From assembly GCF_022201045.2 (NCBI RefSeq), contig NC_068557.1:22979501-23043500 (forward strand): a stretch of 64,000 nt of DNA, read 5' to 3'. The notes below the pieces were generated by a model. That model saw only the letters and a list, made by a program, of their open reading frames with translations. It searched no databases and had not been told where the DNA came from. The translations under genes were made by a program, and so were the position numbers. This document shows, in pieces, positions 34,501 through 47,832 of the stretch. The stretch comes from Citrus sinensis. Taxonomy: Eukaryota; Streptophyta; Magnoliopsida; Sapindales; Rutaceae. Numbering within the stretch: the stretch's first letter is position 1; every line of letters begins with the position of its first letter.

Positions 34501-35697
34501 TCCTCAATTTCAGACAATATGATTGAAGCTAAGGAAGAATGGAGATTCCTTTTCATTAAACAAGGGCTAACGGATATGCTAGACTAATTTTAATATGTAT
34601 TTGCAGTTTTTTGCAAGCATTTCTCCAATTACCACTTTGCTTTCCCCATAAAAGAAAAATCAATCAAAAGTTCTTAGTGCAAATGCGAAAAAGACCTCAT
34701 CACGTTCACAGAAAAAGTTAGTAACATCAGTTTGGAAGGAATGAGTATTTCAAAATTTCAAGTGACAGACAAACACAACAAGACCTTTGATTTTATCAGT
34801 TTCTATTGACTGGTCTATTTGAGCATCCCATTCGACCACATTAAAGAAAGAATTTTAAAACATTCCCATCATGCTTGCAATGCTATGCATGAAACTTAAA
34901 TGAATCTCCACATTCAAAACACAGCATTATGAAACTCAGTTTGGAAACTTAAAATAAAAAGTACCTTAAGTCTTCATGAAAGAAACATCAATTGTGCATC
35001 AATAAATTAACTAAAAGGCAATCATAAGGACCCAATATTTTGTACTCCTCATAACATATTACACAATATAGAAAGAACTCACCAATATGAACCCTTATAC
35101 ATTGATAGGAAAGCTCTTATGCGACTCTGACTTTGAGTGTGAAACACATCATTTGTAAACCACGCTATTCATAAACTACAAAATTTGCTGGACTTGTAGA
35201 TTAAATAATAACCAAAAGGAAACCCAATAGTAAGAAGAATAAACCCCATCCCATGTCCTAACACAGGCTGATATATTTATTGAACACATAAATTAAAAAA
35301 AAAAGGAAAAAATGAGCCACCCACAAGATGCCCGAATTGTTCATAAACAGTGCAAAGCTAGTCAAACCCCAAACTAAAGCACAATCTCAGTTAAGCCAGA
35401 AGCCATAAACAATATCTCAGAAATTGCCTAAACAGCTCAAAACCCAGAATTTTGCACGGCATCCCATAATTTAATAACCCTAAAATACGATATCCATCCC
35501 GGATGAAATTCAAAAATTACAAAATGTTCAAAATCAAACCCTAGATTATGCAATATCACAAAATCTAATAATATCCAAAAAAAATTAAAATACCACGAAC
35601 CCAAATAAGATCATGCATTAAACAACTCATGAATCAAAACCCAAATCAGCGAAAGAAAACTCACTATAAGGAAAAAAGGACAAGGAAGCTGAGATTA
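31537..35697. other. Gene-poor spacer, probably including NDUFB7 3' UTR
   Basis: No protein gene recognised on either strand. The first 350 bases continue the lectin 3' flank (CTTTACCGACAGC near 31746 resembles 11718). Simple repeats: AAAT/CAAT tetranucleotides 31691-31735, A-run 31989-32005, a G-rich tract 32655-32682 and TA repeats 33002-33018. On the minus strand a splice-donor-like A|GTGAGTTTTC (near 35665) lies about 30 bases after the NDUFB7 stop, so a 3' UTR intron running into this area is possible. I could not prove a matching acceptor. Confidence 0.45.
32655..32682 (+). repeat. G-rich homopolymer tract
   Basis: Runs of 10, 3 and 13 G broken by C and A. On the plus strand it could form a G-quadruplex; it is also a place where sequencing length errors are likely. 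Confidence 0.9.
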
Positions 35698-36009
35698 CTA
35701 AGCATTGGCGGTCTTAGGAATAAGAGGGATGGGGGCGCCCTTCTGGGTCTGGGACTGCTTCAATTTGGCCTCCTCTTCACGGATCTTCTGCATCTGCAAC
35801 ATACGTTCCATAACGAGTTCGTACTCGCACTTCTCATAGGAATGGCGCTCGTTCTCGCACTTCCAGGGCAAGTAAAACTCCGCCTGCCTGCACTTGTTCA
35901 GTGGGATCAGCAAATGCGCGCACTGGTCTCTGTATGGAATCGGGACTCTTGCCTCCACCATCTCCTCTTGGGTTGCGATCATCTTCTTCGATGATCCCGG
36001 CACTTCCAT
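35698..36009 (-). CDS. NDUFB7: NADH dehydrogenase 1 beta subcomplex subunit 7 (B18), mitochondrial complex I
   Basis: A single coding exon of 103 codons, the size of the Arabidopsis protein At2g02050. I take the ATG at 36009 (MEVPGSSKKMIATQEEM); a longer upstream reading adds 20 residues without family support. A twin CX9C (CHCH) fold is visible: Cys30-x9-Cys40 and Cys51-x9-Cys61, in DQCAHLLIPLNKC and CENERHSYEKCEYEL. The protein ends GAPIPLIPKTANA. Twin CX9C proteins are oxidised and trapped in the mitochondrial intermembrane space; this one is an accessory subunit on the membrane arm of complex I. The gene lies head to head with the dehydrogenase at 36560, with 550 bases between start codons. 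Confidence 0.97.
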   Translation of the reverse strand: MEVPGSSKKMIATQEEMVEARVPIPYRDQCAHLLIPLNKCRQAEFYLPWKCENERHSYEKCEYELVMERMLQMQKIREEEAKLKQSQTQKGAPIPLIPKTANA

Positions 36010-36559
36010 GATTTTATGGACTTCTTTTTTATATTTGTTTGTTCGTGTTTCTTTTGTTACTCTCTTCAACGCTAACTCTAGCTCGCAGCTCTAAATGCTA
36101 CGTTTGTTGTGGTCTGACTGGTGGTTCTGGCGTTCGTTTGTACGAGGCGAGCAATGAGCAATGGCTTTGTGGTGCGTACACGATGCCGTTTTTGTAATTG
36201 TTTACAAACTTAAGGGCACCTAAATATTAAATACTATTAGGCAATCTCAGCCGGCTCTATAGCACCACTGGAGGGCAAAAATGTCATTTGACTTGTAAGA
36301 CTAATATTTAACAGGGGAATTATCACCTAGTCACTTGGTATTTGACATACATTCAATCAACACACTCTTTGTCCTTAGCAACTACTTTCAAACCATAAGC
36401 TAGCTGCAGACCATCTATCGGATTATCTAGAGTAATCAAACAGCAAGAAGCACAGAGATATTTTAGCAAACATCTTCTTTCTTCATCTTGGCATTTGAAC
36501 TGTCCTCGCATAAATATCCAAATGCAGAAATACTAACAAACTTGGAACCAACGGACGAA

Positions 36560-37479
36560 ATGGAGGCACGTGATGACACAAACAAGTTATCTTCAAAGAG
36601 GTTAGTTTCCACTGATCATCCAATTATATATAAGCAAAATTTTGTAACTTTTAAGTACATTCATGTTAAATTCTATGAATTAGATTGATGGGCAAAGTTG
36701 CTTTGATAACTGGCGGAGCAAGAGGGATTGGAGCAGCCACTGCTAAACTATTTGCGGAGAATGGTGCGCACATTGTCATAGCAGACATTCTTGATGAACT
36801 CGGCGCTGCTCTAGCCGACACAATAGGCGGCCGGTACATACATTGCGACGTGACAAAGGAAGAAGATGTTGAATCAGCTGTCCGGCTTGCAGTTTCCTGG
36901 AAAGGCCAGTTAGACATAATGTTCAACAATGCTGGAATTTCTGGCTCTGGAGGCAGCATCACAAGCCTTAACATGGAAGATGTGAAGTTTCTTCTCTCAG
37001 TTAATCTGAATGGCATATTACATGGAATCAAGCATGCGGCGAAGGCCATGATCGAAGGCCAGAGAAAAGGCAGTATTATCTGCAGTTCTAGCTCTGCAGC
37101 CATCATGGGCGGCCTTGCATCCCATGCCTATTCGTTGTCAAAAGAGGCAATCATTGGCTTGGCAAGAAGCACAGCCTGCGAGCTGGGCAAGCATGGAATT
37201 CGAGTGAACTGCATCTCGCCTCATGGAGTTCCTTCAGAGATGCTTGTGAATGCCTACAGAAAGTACCTGGGGAAAGCTGATATGAAACCTGAAGAAGTGA
37301 GCAAGATGGTGGGAGAGAGTGGAAGTTTGCTGCGTGGGAGGAGTGCAAGCATAGAAGATGTGGCACAAGCTGCGCTGTTTCTAGCAAGTGAAGAAGCTGG
37401 ATTTATAACAGCACACAATCTTGTTATTGATGGAGGTTATACTACAGGTACCAGTAGCATGAGCTTTATCTACCAATAG
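36560..37479 (+). CDS. Short-chain dehydrogenase/reductase (SDR110C type)
   Basis: Two exons, 36560-36600 and 36684-37479, joined across an 83-base intron in phase 2 (AG|A), give 278 residues starting MEARDD. Visible: NAD(P)-binding TGGARGIG (residues 23-30), an acidic residue after the second strand (IADI) that favours NAD, the CDV and NNAG motifs, and the catalytic Ser with YSLSK (Tyr about 162, Lys about 166). The C-terminus has GFITAHNLVIDGGYTTG. This is the plant group holding xanthoxin dehydrogenase (ABA2), momilactone synthase-like, tropinone reductase-like and borneol dehydrogenase-like enzymes. The substrate, probably a terpenoid or similar secondary alcohol, cannot be told from sequence. 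There is no targeting peptide, so it is likely cytosolic. Confidence 0.93.
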
Positions 37480-39500
37480 TTCTTGAGTATGGGAACATAA
37501 AAAATGAGAGCAATGATTTTCTATTACCAGAAGATGTTTAAAAATTGACAATACATTTGTCTTACCAGAAATATTTCGTAAACGTAGTTGTGGCCATAGC
37601 TTGTGGCCATATTCTGTTTCTATGAAAATGGATGGTATGAATAACAAGGGGGAATCGAGTGCTGGGAATGCCACTCTTGGCAGTGATTCTTGTGGTTGGG
37701 TTTCAGACGGAGCATTCACTGCAGACAGCTTATTTTCCAAGAAAAAAGAACAGAGCATTAGTGAAAAGAAATGAAATAAAAAAAAGGAGTGTTCTTTGTC
37801 ATTAGATCAACTAAACCCATATGTCAGTTCCAAGGTTAATAACTTAATCTTCATAAAGAGATGTTCAATATCACAAAGAACTAATTTTGTGATTAATGTT
37901 CTTTGGACAAAATTGTGGCATTATAAGTTGTTAAAAACTTTGCTGAATGTTCTTGTTTTGAAATATAACCGTACTCGGAGAAACATTCGGTCAGGACAAT
38001 GATGTTTATAAGCCGAAATTGTTTCTATTGAACAGTTGAATTGGAGGTGTCCCAATAGTTTGCGATATATCATTTTTCAGAATTTTTTACTTAGAAAACA
38101 AAAAGAGAAGCGTAATTGAGTAAATTGAATAAAGAAGCAATTGGCATCGAAGTGTAAATACGTATAGAGTGGTGGGTAAAATATTATCAAATGATTTATT
38201 GAATGAATGAGACAACATATTTTAAGTGGAGTTATTTGAGCCCACTAATTTTCGATTTACACTTTCTTTTTAATTAAAAATTTTATTATTTAAATAATTT
38301 TTAATAAAATTACTTAATTAACTATTTCTTTTATTTTTCTTTTCAATTTCAAAAATTCTCATCAATTCTTACAAATATATTCTTTTAATTGTAAATAGTT
38401 TGTATCACTAACTAAGAGAAACAAAACTCATCATTTAAAATCAACAAAAGAAATTCTTATAAATAGAAAGTATGAAATAGCGATCATGATATACTAAGAA
38501 ATGCCAAAAAATGAATTTAAAAGAGAGTGAAATTGAGTGTTTAATTTTCAGTTTTTGATAATAGAGAGAGTGATTATGGAAGGCTAATTTGAATATTTTT
38601 AAATTTAAATTTTTAAAATTAGGTGTAAAGAAGAATTTGATGGGTTCAAATATCCCTATCCAATTACTTTTTATGAGTTTCTGATAAAAATTGAAAATGG
38701 GCACATGTTCAATTTGAGGAAAGCTAGTGAGCGATTCCCTCATTTAAGCGACTAATAGGTTATGTTTGATATTGAAGTAATGTAACTTTTAAATTACAAC
38801 TGTTATAAAAAAATATATAACTATGAAATAAAAGTTAATAGTATGTGGTAAATATAATTTTGACAAAATTATTAAAGATCTAATAGATTTTTCATCATAA
38901 AAATATAAAGTCAAATTAATTTAACTTCTAAGGTACAACAACTAATGCTTATTAAACACTTTAGTGCGATGACTTTTAAGTTACAGTTGTCCAATCTCAA
39001 TCCTAAACATGGCCTAACTATAACCCTCTTCTTTCTCTTACTCCAAAGGTTTGGATGAGAGCTAAAATGTAAAAGTCGGTTTCTCTACCCTTGGACCAAT
39101 CATACAAGGGAAATAATCAAATTTTATGAAATATGAAAAGTTGAGAGGCTTGTTAAAATCCATAAATGTAATTTCTTGCAACAATCGTACGAATAACATA
39201 TGATTTTTTTTAGAGAAAAAACTAGGAATTCTTGAAATTAAAACAATTTATTTGATTATTTCCTATTATATTCTATTTTTTTATATAATTATTGCCTTGA
39301 TTCTTGATGTAATAATTTGTTTCCTTTGATTTTATGTGCCTAATATAGACACATATAGGAGTATGAATCCTTTATATAGATTCAGTGATTAATTCATGGT
39401 TTTAAAAGAAGAAATTATTTTCTAGATTAATTAGCAAAAATGTAGCAGTTATCTTAAGCAAATGTTTTTTTTCCTCTATTTTTTTTCTTGATGTTAATTG
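37480..39500. other. AT-rich spacer
   Basis: Nothing coding is recognised. It includes the dehydrogenase 3' UTR and long AT-rich stretches with a short minus-strand open frame (38441-38743) that has no recognisable domain and the composition of non-coding DNA. Confidence 0.5.
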
Positions 39501-40860
39501 TGTTGTGTACGTAATGCAGAATCAAGTACACTAAATAATCATTGAAAAATAAAGAACAAAAGAATTTAACGTGGTTCGGCAATTATGCCTACGTCCATGA
39601 GAGTAAGAGAAAATAATTGTATTACTAACAATTATTAGAGTATAATACTTGGGTAAAGAAACCTCACTTCTCAGAACCCATATATACATAGTACTCTCAC
39701 ATACACTTGAAAAAAAAGAAACTCTTAGTTGCTCACACTCTCTAATTATTGATCCTCTCAATAATTCTTCACTTGAATCGTTTCAGTAAATTTTTAGGAT
39801 GATATGATTTAAAGAAACGCCCTCTATTTATAGGTAATATGGATGCACAATTGCACCAAGTCTTTTGATTATTTTTTAATAATTTCAGCCACCTCCAAAT
39901 GCATATCAAAATTCATCTGTCATCCAATTACATATGAAAATTTTTGGCCATCGATTTCAATGCAATCCAGGTGTTTCTATTTGACTTTGTCAACAATTTT
40001 CTACTTTGGTAAAAATTTTACTAAAATCTGGGCTGACTGCTAGTGGTTCATGACACTTCATTTTCAAAAGTGATTGCATCTCTGTCACTGTCTACATACC
40101 TAAAATATGGGATCAAGCCAATCGTAATTCAAAATTTCACAAACTCAACACATTTGAAGGATTTGAATTAGTTTTAAAAAACGTTAAAACTTAATTTCAG
40201 AAATCACCTTTGTCAATATATCTGATAGGTTATCTTTAGTATCGATCTTTTTCAATAACACAACACCACTCTCGATAATCTCCCTCATATAAAGATATTT
40301 CATATGTATATGTTTTGTTCGAGCAAGAAATGTTTGATTCTTCAGAAGGAATGCAGTAGTTCGATTATCACAGAAGACATCACTGTTCTCCTAGATTACT
40401 TCTAAATCACCTAACAAGCCTTTCAACTAAATAAATTCTTTTACAATCTTTGTTGCTGCCATGCACTTTGTTCTATAGTGGAAAGAGCAATTATCGATTG
40501 TAGAATCGACCTCTAACTAATCGAATCTCCACCCAATATGAATACGTAACCCATTGCTAACCTTCATTTGTCCATGTCGCTGGCAAAACTAGAATCATAA
40601 TACCCAATACATTATTGATCATAATCCTTCTTGAACAATAATCCAACATCGGCTGTCCCATACAGAAATCGAAGAATCCACTTTACAGTAAGCCAATGGT
40701 TTTTACCTGAATTGTGCATGTACCGACTTACCATACTCACGTCTTGAGATATATCGAGCTTTGTACACACTATAGTATACATAAAACTGCTATCATTTGG
40801 AACACGAGTCATGTAATCGCACTATTCTTAAGAAGAAAGACATGAAAAAAGCTTAATTTG
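39500..40860 (-). mobile_element. 5'-truncated Ty1/copia element: RT/RNase H end and LTR
   Basis: On the minus strand 40812-40612 reads like the end of a copia reverse transcriptase (YTIVCTKLDISQDVSMVSRY, GKNHWLTVKWILRFLYGT, GLLFKKDYD). 40560-40200 continues in broken frames through the RNase H part. From about 40100 to 39510 follows LTR-like sequence; its TTTAACGTGGTTCGGC at about 39567 is, on the minus strand, the GCCGAACCACGTTAAA phrase common near the end of plant copia LTRs. The gag, integrase and 5' LTR are missing; the break lies at about 40860-40905, where the CDK-derived sequence begins. Confidence 0.75.
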
Positions 40861-40904
40861 AATGAAATGTTAGAGGAGTATAATCTGATTTAGTTTTGTT
40901 ATTA

Positions 40905-41640
40905 ATATCAAACTCATTCAAATGTTACCATAGCGAGTAGCAAGTCCTAAATCGTGGCGGTAAATTTATATTTGAAAATCACCAACTAGTAATGTTAGCT
41001 TACTAAGAACGAAAGGCATAGAGAAACTCTTAGAGAGGTCGCATCCAACCTTAATTATTGAATGCAGTGGAGTACAAAACTATGTACAAGAGAAAATACT
41101 ATCAGCACACAACTATACATCTTGCTTTAGAAGGTTGTTAATCAAAGCATGGCGGTTTTGTTTAATTATATCGCTCAAAGTTGTATTCTTTTCAAAACAC
41201 TAGCAAGAGATATAGCTAGATGGAGGCAATACCAAGGCACATTTTCAACCTCATGCTCAAGTGTATCCATAGTTGTAATTTTTTTTCTTTTGGATTCAAG
41301 CAAAGAATTTGTTGTAAACATACAGAAGCAGGCATGAGTCAAAAAAAGTGAAAATCTATAAATATAAATGCTAAAAATAGTTTAATTTTTCTCCTCATAG
41401 ATGGTATCAATGAATATTTTGTGATTAATAAGTTGAATATAGTTTCATATATGAATGAACAGGGAAATTTTGGTAACCTCCACCATATAGTCTATAAATA
41501 CATAAGTCAACTTAGGCCAAATTTCTTTAGTTGGTGTACCTAAAAGGTTTCATAAAGAAATTTGTTGTAAAAAGGATGATAGAAGGAAAGATATAACCAA
41601 GTTTGTCAAGTCTAGAAAATACCTAAAAATGAGAATAAGA
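40905..41640 (-). pseudogene. Partial copy of the CDK-like gene (3' exons and introns)
   Basis: Aligns with 43917-44870 of the CDK gene including introns: CAAGTCCTAAA near 40940, GAGGTCGCATCC against GAGGTCTCATCC, CATGGCGGTTTTGTTTAATTATATC against CACGGCGGTTTTGTTCAATTATATC, then ACCAAGGCACATTTTCAACC, and the TTGGTGTACC..AAAGG..TTCATAAA exon. It keeps relics of the last exon and of the exon holding LGTPTDE; the exon between (NLAEKFPNLEP) is gone. The last exon has indels and loses its frame. Because introns are kept, this is a DNA-level duplication and not a retrocopy. It stops abruptly near 41640 at copia-gag-like sequence. Confidence 0.88.
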
Positions 41641-41892
41641 ATGAATTTAATGTTGATAAGGAGATCATTTGCCAAATATGTTTCATTCTTGGACATGGAG
41701 CATATAAGTGCCAAAGGTTCAATCAGAATTTTATTCATAGGCATGGCGGAGATGGTTTTAGGCCTAGAGATAGGACAAAACTATAAAGGTTTCTTCGATA
41801 CTTCTAAGAATAACTATGGTAGAGGTTATGGATTCAACAATGATGCTAGTTTTAGTTATGTTGTTGGAAGATTGAATGGACTTCCTTTTTAA
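41641..41892 (+). mobile_element. Copia gag zinc-knuckle fragment
   Basis: In one plus-strand frame about 41660-41760 reads ICQICFILGHGAYKCQRFNQ, a CX2CX4HX4C knuckle of the type in plant copia Gag. The flanking sequence is in shifted frames. It may belong with the truncated copia at 39500-40860, but it is in the opposite orientation. It directly abuts the truncated CDK copy. Confidence 0.6.
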
Positions 41893-42599
41893 GGATATGT
41901 TACATATCAGAATCCAAGCTTCATTTTAACAAAGTTCATTCGATTTGCTTTTCCTTTCCTCTCCCTCGTGACTTCTTAATTATGCATACTAAAAAAAGTT
42001 GTCTAAGCGGTAAACTCTAAACAAAAAATCAACAAAACAAAAAGCCCTAAGTCAATCAAAGCACTTTAGCAATGATCTTTCAAGTTTAATGGACACTTTA
42101 GCAATGATCATCCAAACTTTCAAGTTTCAATTTTTATATTAACTTAATTCCATAATTTTAGTTAATTTTCATATATTGATTTAAACAAATCATTTTTTTG
42201 GGGCATCATAATTTGAAATTCGAATGCATTATTTTAGTTTTATTTAAATAATTTATTTATTTAAATATTGTTTAATTTTGAATTTGATCGATAGTAAAAT
42301 TATTTTTATACTAATTTTTTTATTTAATTAGTTGTGGATCGAATATGATAAAAAATTTGTAATCCACAACCAATTAGATGATAGTTAGATGTGTATTATG
42401 TGAAATCTGCTATGTTTGCAGACGTATTGATTAAATTTGAATTAAATTTTAGTGACTTATAAATTGGATTGAATTAAAAATTTATAATTTACAAAATTAT
42501 GAATCGAATATGAATTAATATCTAATATATAAAATCTGATCTATGAATACTCCTAAAAGAGCTACAAGGACATTCTTGTATATCATCACCCTCGTGAAA

Positions 42600-43800
42600 T
42601 ATCAAAAAGCCTCTAATTTAAATAAGGGTCTTCCTATTAGTCTATATTTGTCTTCACATTCACAGAGCATGGAAGTTAACAATTTACCTATAAATAAACA
42701 AGTGCACTTACGATCATTTTGTCATCCCACGTGGCATGTTCCCACCTTATCATTATTTAAACAAAGGTATCGTTTGTTTTTTTTTTTAAATAGTTTGAAT
42801 AAAAAATATTTGAATGATATGTTTATTTTTGTTTTTCTTATATCTAAATATAAAGGGAAATTTTGTTTGTTTGTTTGTTTGTTTGTTTGTTTTTATAAAT
42901 AAAAAAATACCTTAAATATAATTATTTGACATTTACATCCTTACTAGTCAAAATGAATAAAGGGATTGGATTTTATGGTTTAGGAAATATGTATATCAAT
43001 AGAGATATTTTTAAGATATAATATTTACTTTTCATTAAGATAAAAGTTACAAAAATTTATTTTTCTACATGTAAATATCTAAAAAGTAAATATAAATTAC
43101 AAAAAACAAACAAGAAAATTTTAAAATCGTTTGAAATTAATAACTTCAGAGGTTAAGAAACAAACCTGAAGTATCATCATTTAGATTTGAAAAGAATGAT
43201 TCACTCTTTACCCTAAATATATAAAATTACGAATCACAGGAACTTGAATTTGAGTTTAGGACTCTCCTCTTCCTTCCAATGATATAGTCGGTAAGAGTTT
43301 ATTTTTCTTCCACTAGTATTGATCCAAGGGAGTCCATTTGAATTCTGATCATAAATATTAGTTGAACTGTACCCTATAATAGAAAAAAAGAAAAAAGAAC
43401 GGATAAACTTACAGATCATGGTTTCTATGTTCTATCGAGGAAGAAAGATTGCTCTTGGAAGAAGGAAACATTGAGGTTATTTAAATTATTACAAGTATCT
43501 TTATTCAGTTTTTAGTTTATTACTTATCTTTTAGTGAATTTAGGGATTTAGACTCCTTTAAGTCATATTTATAATTTTGTGAATTCCTGTACTCTGCTCG
43601 GACACAATGGAATTCCAATTTTCGCTGCTGGATTGTCTGAAAGCTTTGTTTGAAATTTTCTCTAAGTGACGATTTTCTAATTGGGCTATGCGTGTTCAAT
43701 TTTATTGTACAAGCACAAATAATGTCATTGTGTAAAGCTGTTGTTGTTATTGATGCATCTATACGAAATTTGATGACTTAGATCAAAGCATCTTAAAATA
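42600..43800 (+). pseudogene. Partial copy of the NPF8.3-like promoter and first exon
   Basis: Two parts align with the intact transporter gene: 42640-42740 with 47625-47720 (GTCTTCAC, GAAGTTAACAATTT, GTCATCCC..TGGC), and 43415-43800 with 47830-48370 (first exon and start of intron 1). The intron part shares ATTTAGGGATTTAGAC, GCTGCTGGATTGTCTGAAAGC and GCGTGTTCA.TTTTATTGTACAAGC. The exon 1 equivalent still has ATCGAGGAAGAAAGATTGCTC but its start is altered by an insertion. No later exon follows; at 43900 the CDK 3' flank begins. AT-rich sequence, a (TTTG)n run and the segment 42900-43400 separate the two parts. Confidence 0.8.
42862..42893 (+). repeat. (TTTG)n microsatellite
   Basis: About seven perfect TTTG units followed by T's, lying inside the partial transporter-gene copy. 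Confidence 0.95.
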
Positions 43801-44122
43801 TAGTGAGACAAACGTTGAGTGCCAGCCCGACCGTTGTCCACTCCTAATTTTTTCTTACGGTTAATCAGCAAAATCACCTTTCCCAAAAGTAAAATAAAAA
43901 TAAATCAGCAAAATCAGAATACTCATTCGAAGTTACCAAAGCAAGTAGCAAGTCCTAAAATTCTTGGCGGCTAACTTTACATTTGCAAATCACCAGCAAG
44001 TAACATCAGCTTCTTTTAAGGGGGGGAAAAAGGCACAAAGAAGCTCCTATAGAGGTCTCATCCGCCCTTGAATGCAGTTGAGTAGAAAACTATGTTCAAG
44101 GAAGAATACCAGCAGCAAACAA

Positions 44123-46770
<2,648 letters not shown>

Positions 46771-47832
46771 TGATCTGATTCAAAATTGAGATACGAAACA
46801 GAAAAAAATGACAAAATAGAGCTTGACTGAGAAAATTATGTAAAATGCTAATACAGGATTAATAAAGGAATGTATCTCTCAGATGCATAAATACGAAAAT
46901 GTGCTAAATTAAAATCATAGAAAGATACATGATTGATAGCTAAAAGAAATGAATTATTTGACAAGATAAAGATTAGAATCTTATGCAATGAAGCAGTTAA
47001 AGTAGAAGAACAAAGAATCAAGCATTCATGAACTTAAGATGAATTGCCAACTGAAAAATCATCAATTAAGAACCAAAAACAAGAATCCTGATTTCAAGAA
47101 ATCCAAAATTGAAGATAAACCCAATACATTGATTACTGAAGAATCAATCACCCAATACATTGATTACTGAAGAATCAATCACTGGTTTTAATCGTAAATC
47201 TTGCTAGATATAGAGAGTAAGAGATGGTACCTGTTCTTCAATCACTGATTCTACAGAGAAGCCGTTTTTCTTTTCTTTCTTTTTTTGGGAAAATAAAATC
47301 AAACTGTTCGTTTTGGACAAAGGGGAGGGCAAAAATTCTGTTATTGACCCCTGAAATTCCCGCCAAAAAGTTTAAATGCATCTCAGCGGTCAATCCACCA
47401 CTGCGTTTGGGATATTTCAATAATTTTGTGACAATTTGATCCTCTTCCATTTTTAACAATTTAATCATACAAAATTAACAACTTAATTGAATGTTAAAGA
47501 GAACCATAAGGATTTTTCCTGTAAACCACACCATCCTTGTGAATCAGTTGGCTGAAGACAATAGCAAAAAGGCCGCTAATTATAATGGGCCTTCCTTTTG
47601 GGCCCAACCTGGAGTGGTTTCTTCATTTACTCATCCTTGTCTTCACGCCCCGAAGTTAACAATTTCACCGGTCAGAAAACATGCGCGCTTAAGATTATAC
47701 GTCATCCCCCATGGCCCACAACTTAATTAATATTTTATTTATACCTTGTTAGTATTTGAAAGAAAGGAAGTCTTTTCTTCATCTCTAATTTGCTTCGATC
47801 TTTCTTATCCTGAAAAGATAAAATTACAGACC
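46771..47832. promoter_or_regulatory. Divergent promoter region of the CDK-like and NPF8.3-like genes
   Basis: The two genes are transcribed away from each other over about 1.06 kb. On the CDK side a likely 5' UTR intron donor, ACAG|GTACC, lies at 47231/47230 on the minus strand, so part of this region is probably CDK leader. A 31-bp unit is repeated exactly in tandem at 47119-47149 and 47150-47180. The TATA-like TTTATTTATACC (near 47733) stands about 100 bases before the transporter start. Confidence 0.55.
47119..47180 (+). repeat. Two perfect 31-bp tandem units
   Basis: The unit begins ACCCAATACATTGATTACTG and ends GAATCAATC; both copies appear identical. It contains the inverted pair TTGATTACTGAAGAATCAA. 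It lies in the presumed CDK 5' UTR intron. Confidence 0.92.

Noticed and set aside
38441..38743. 100-residue minus-strand frame rich in Phe, Ile, Lys and Asn.
   Set aside because: Composition is that of translated AT-rich spacer; no homology, no promoter and no splice support.
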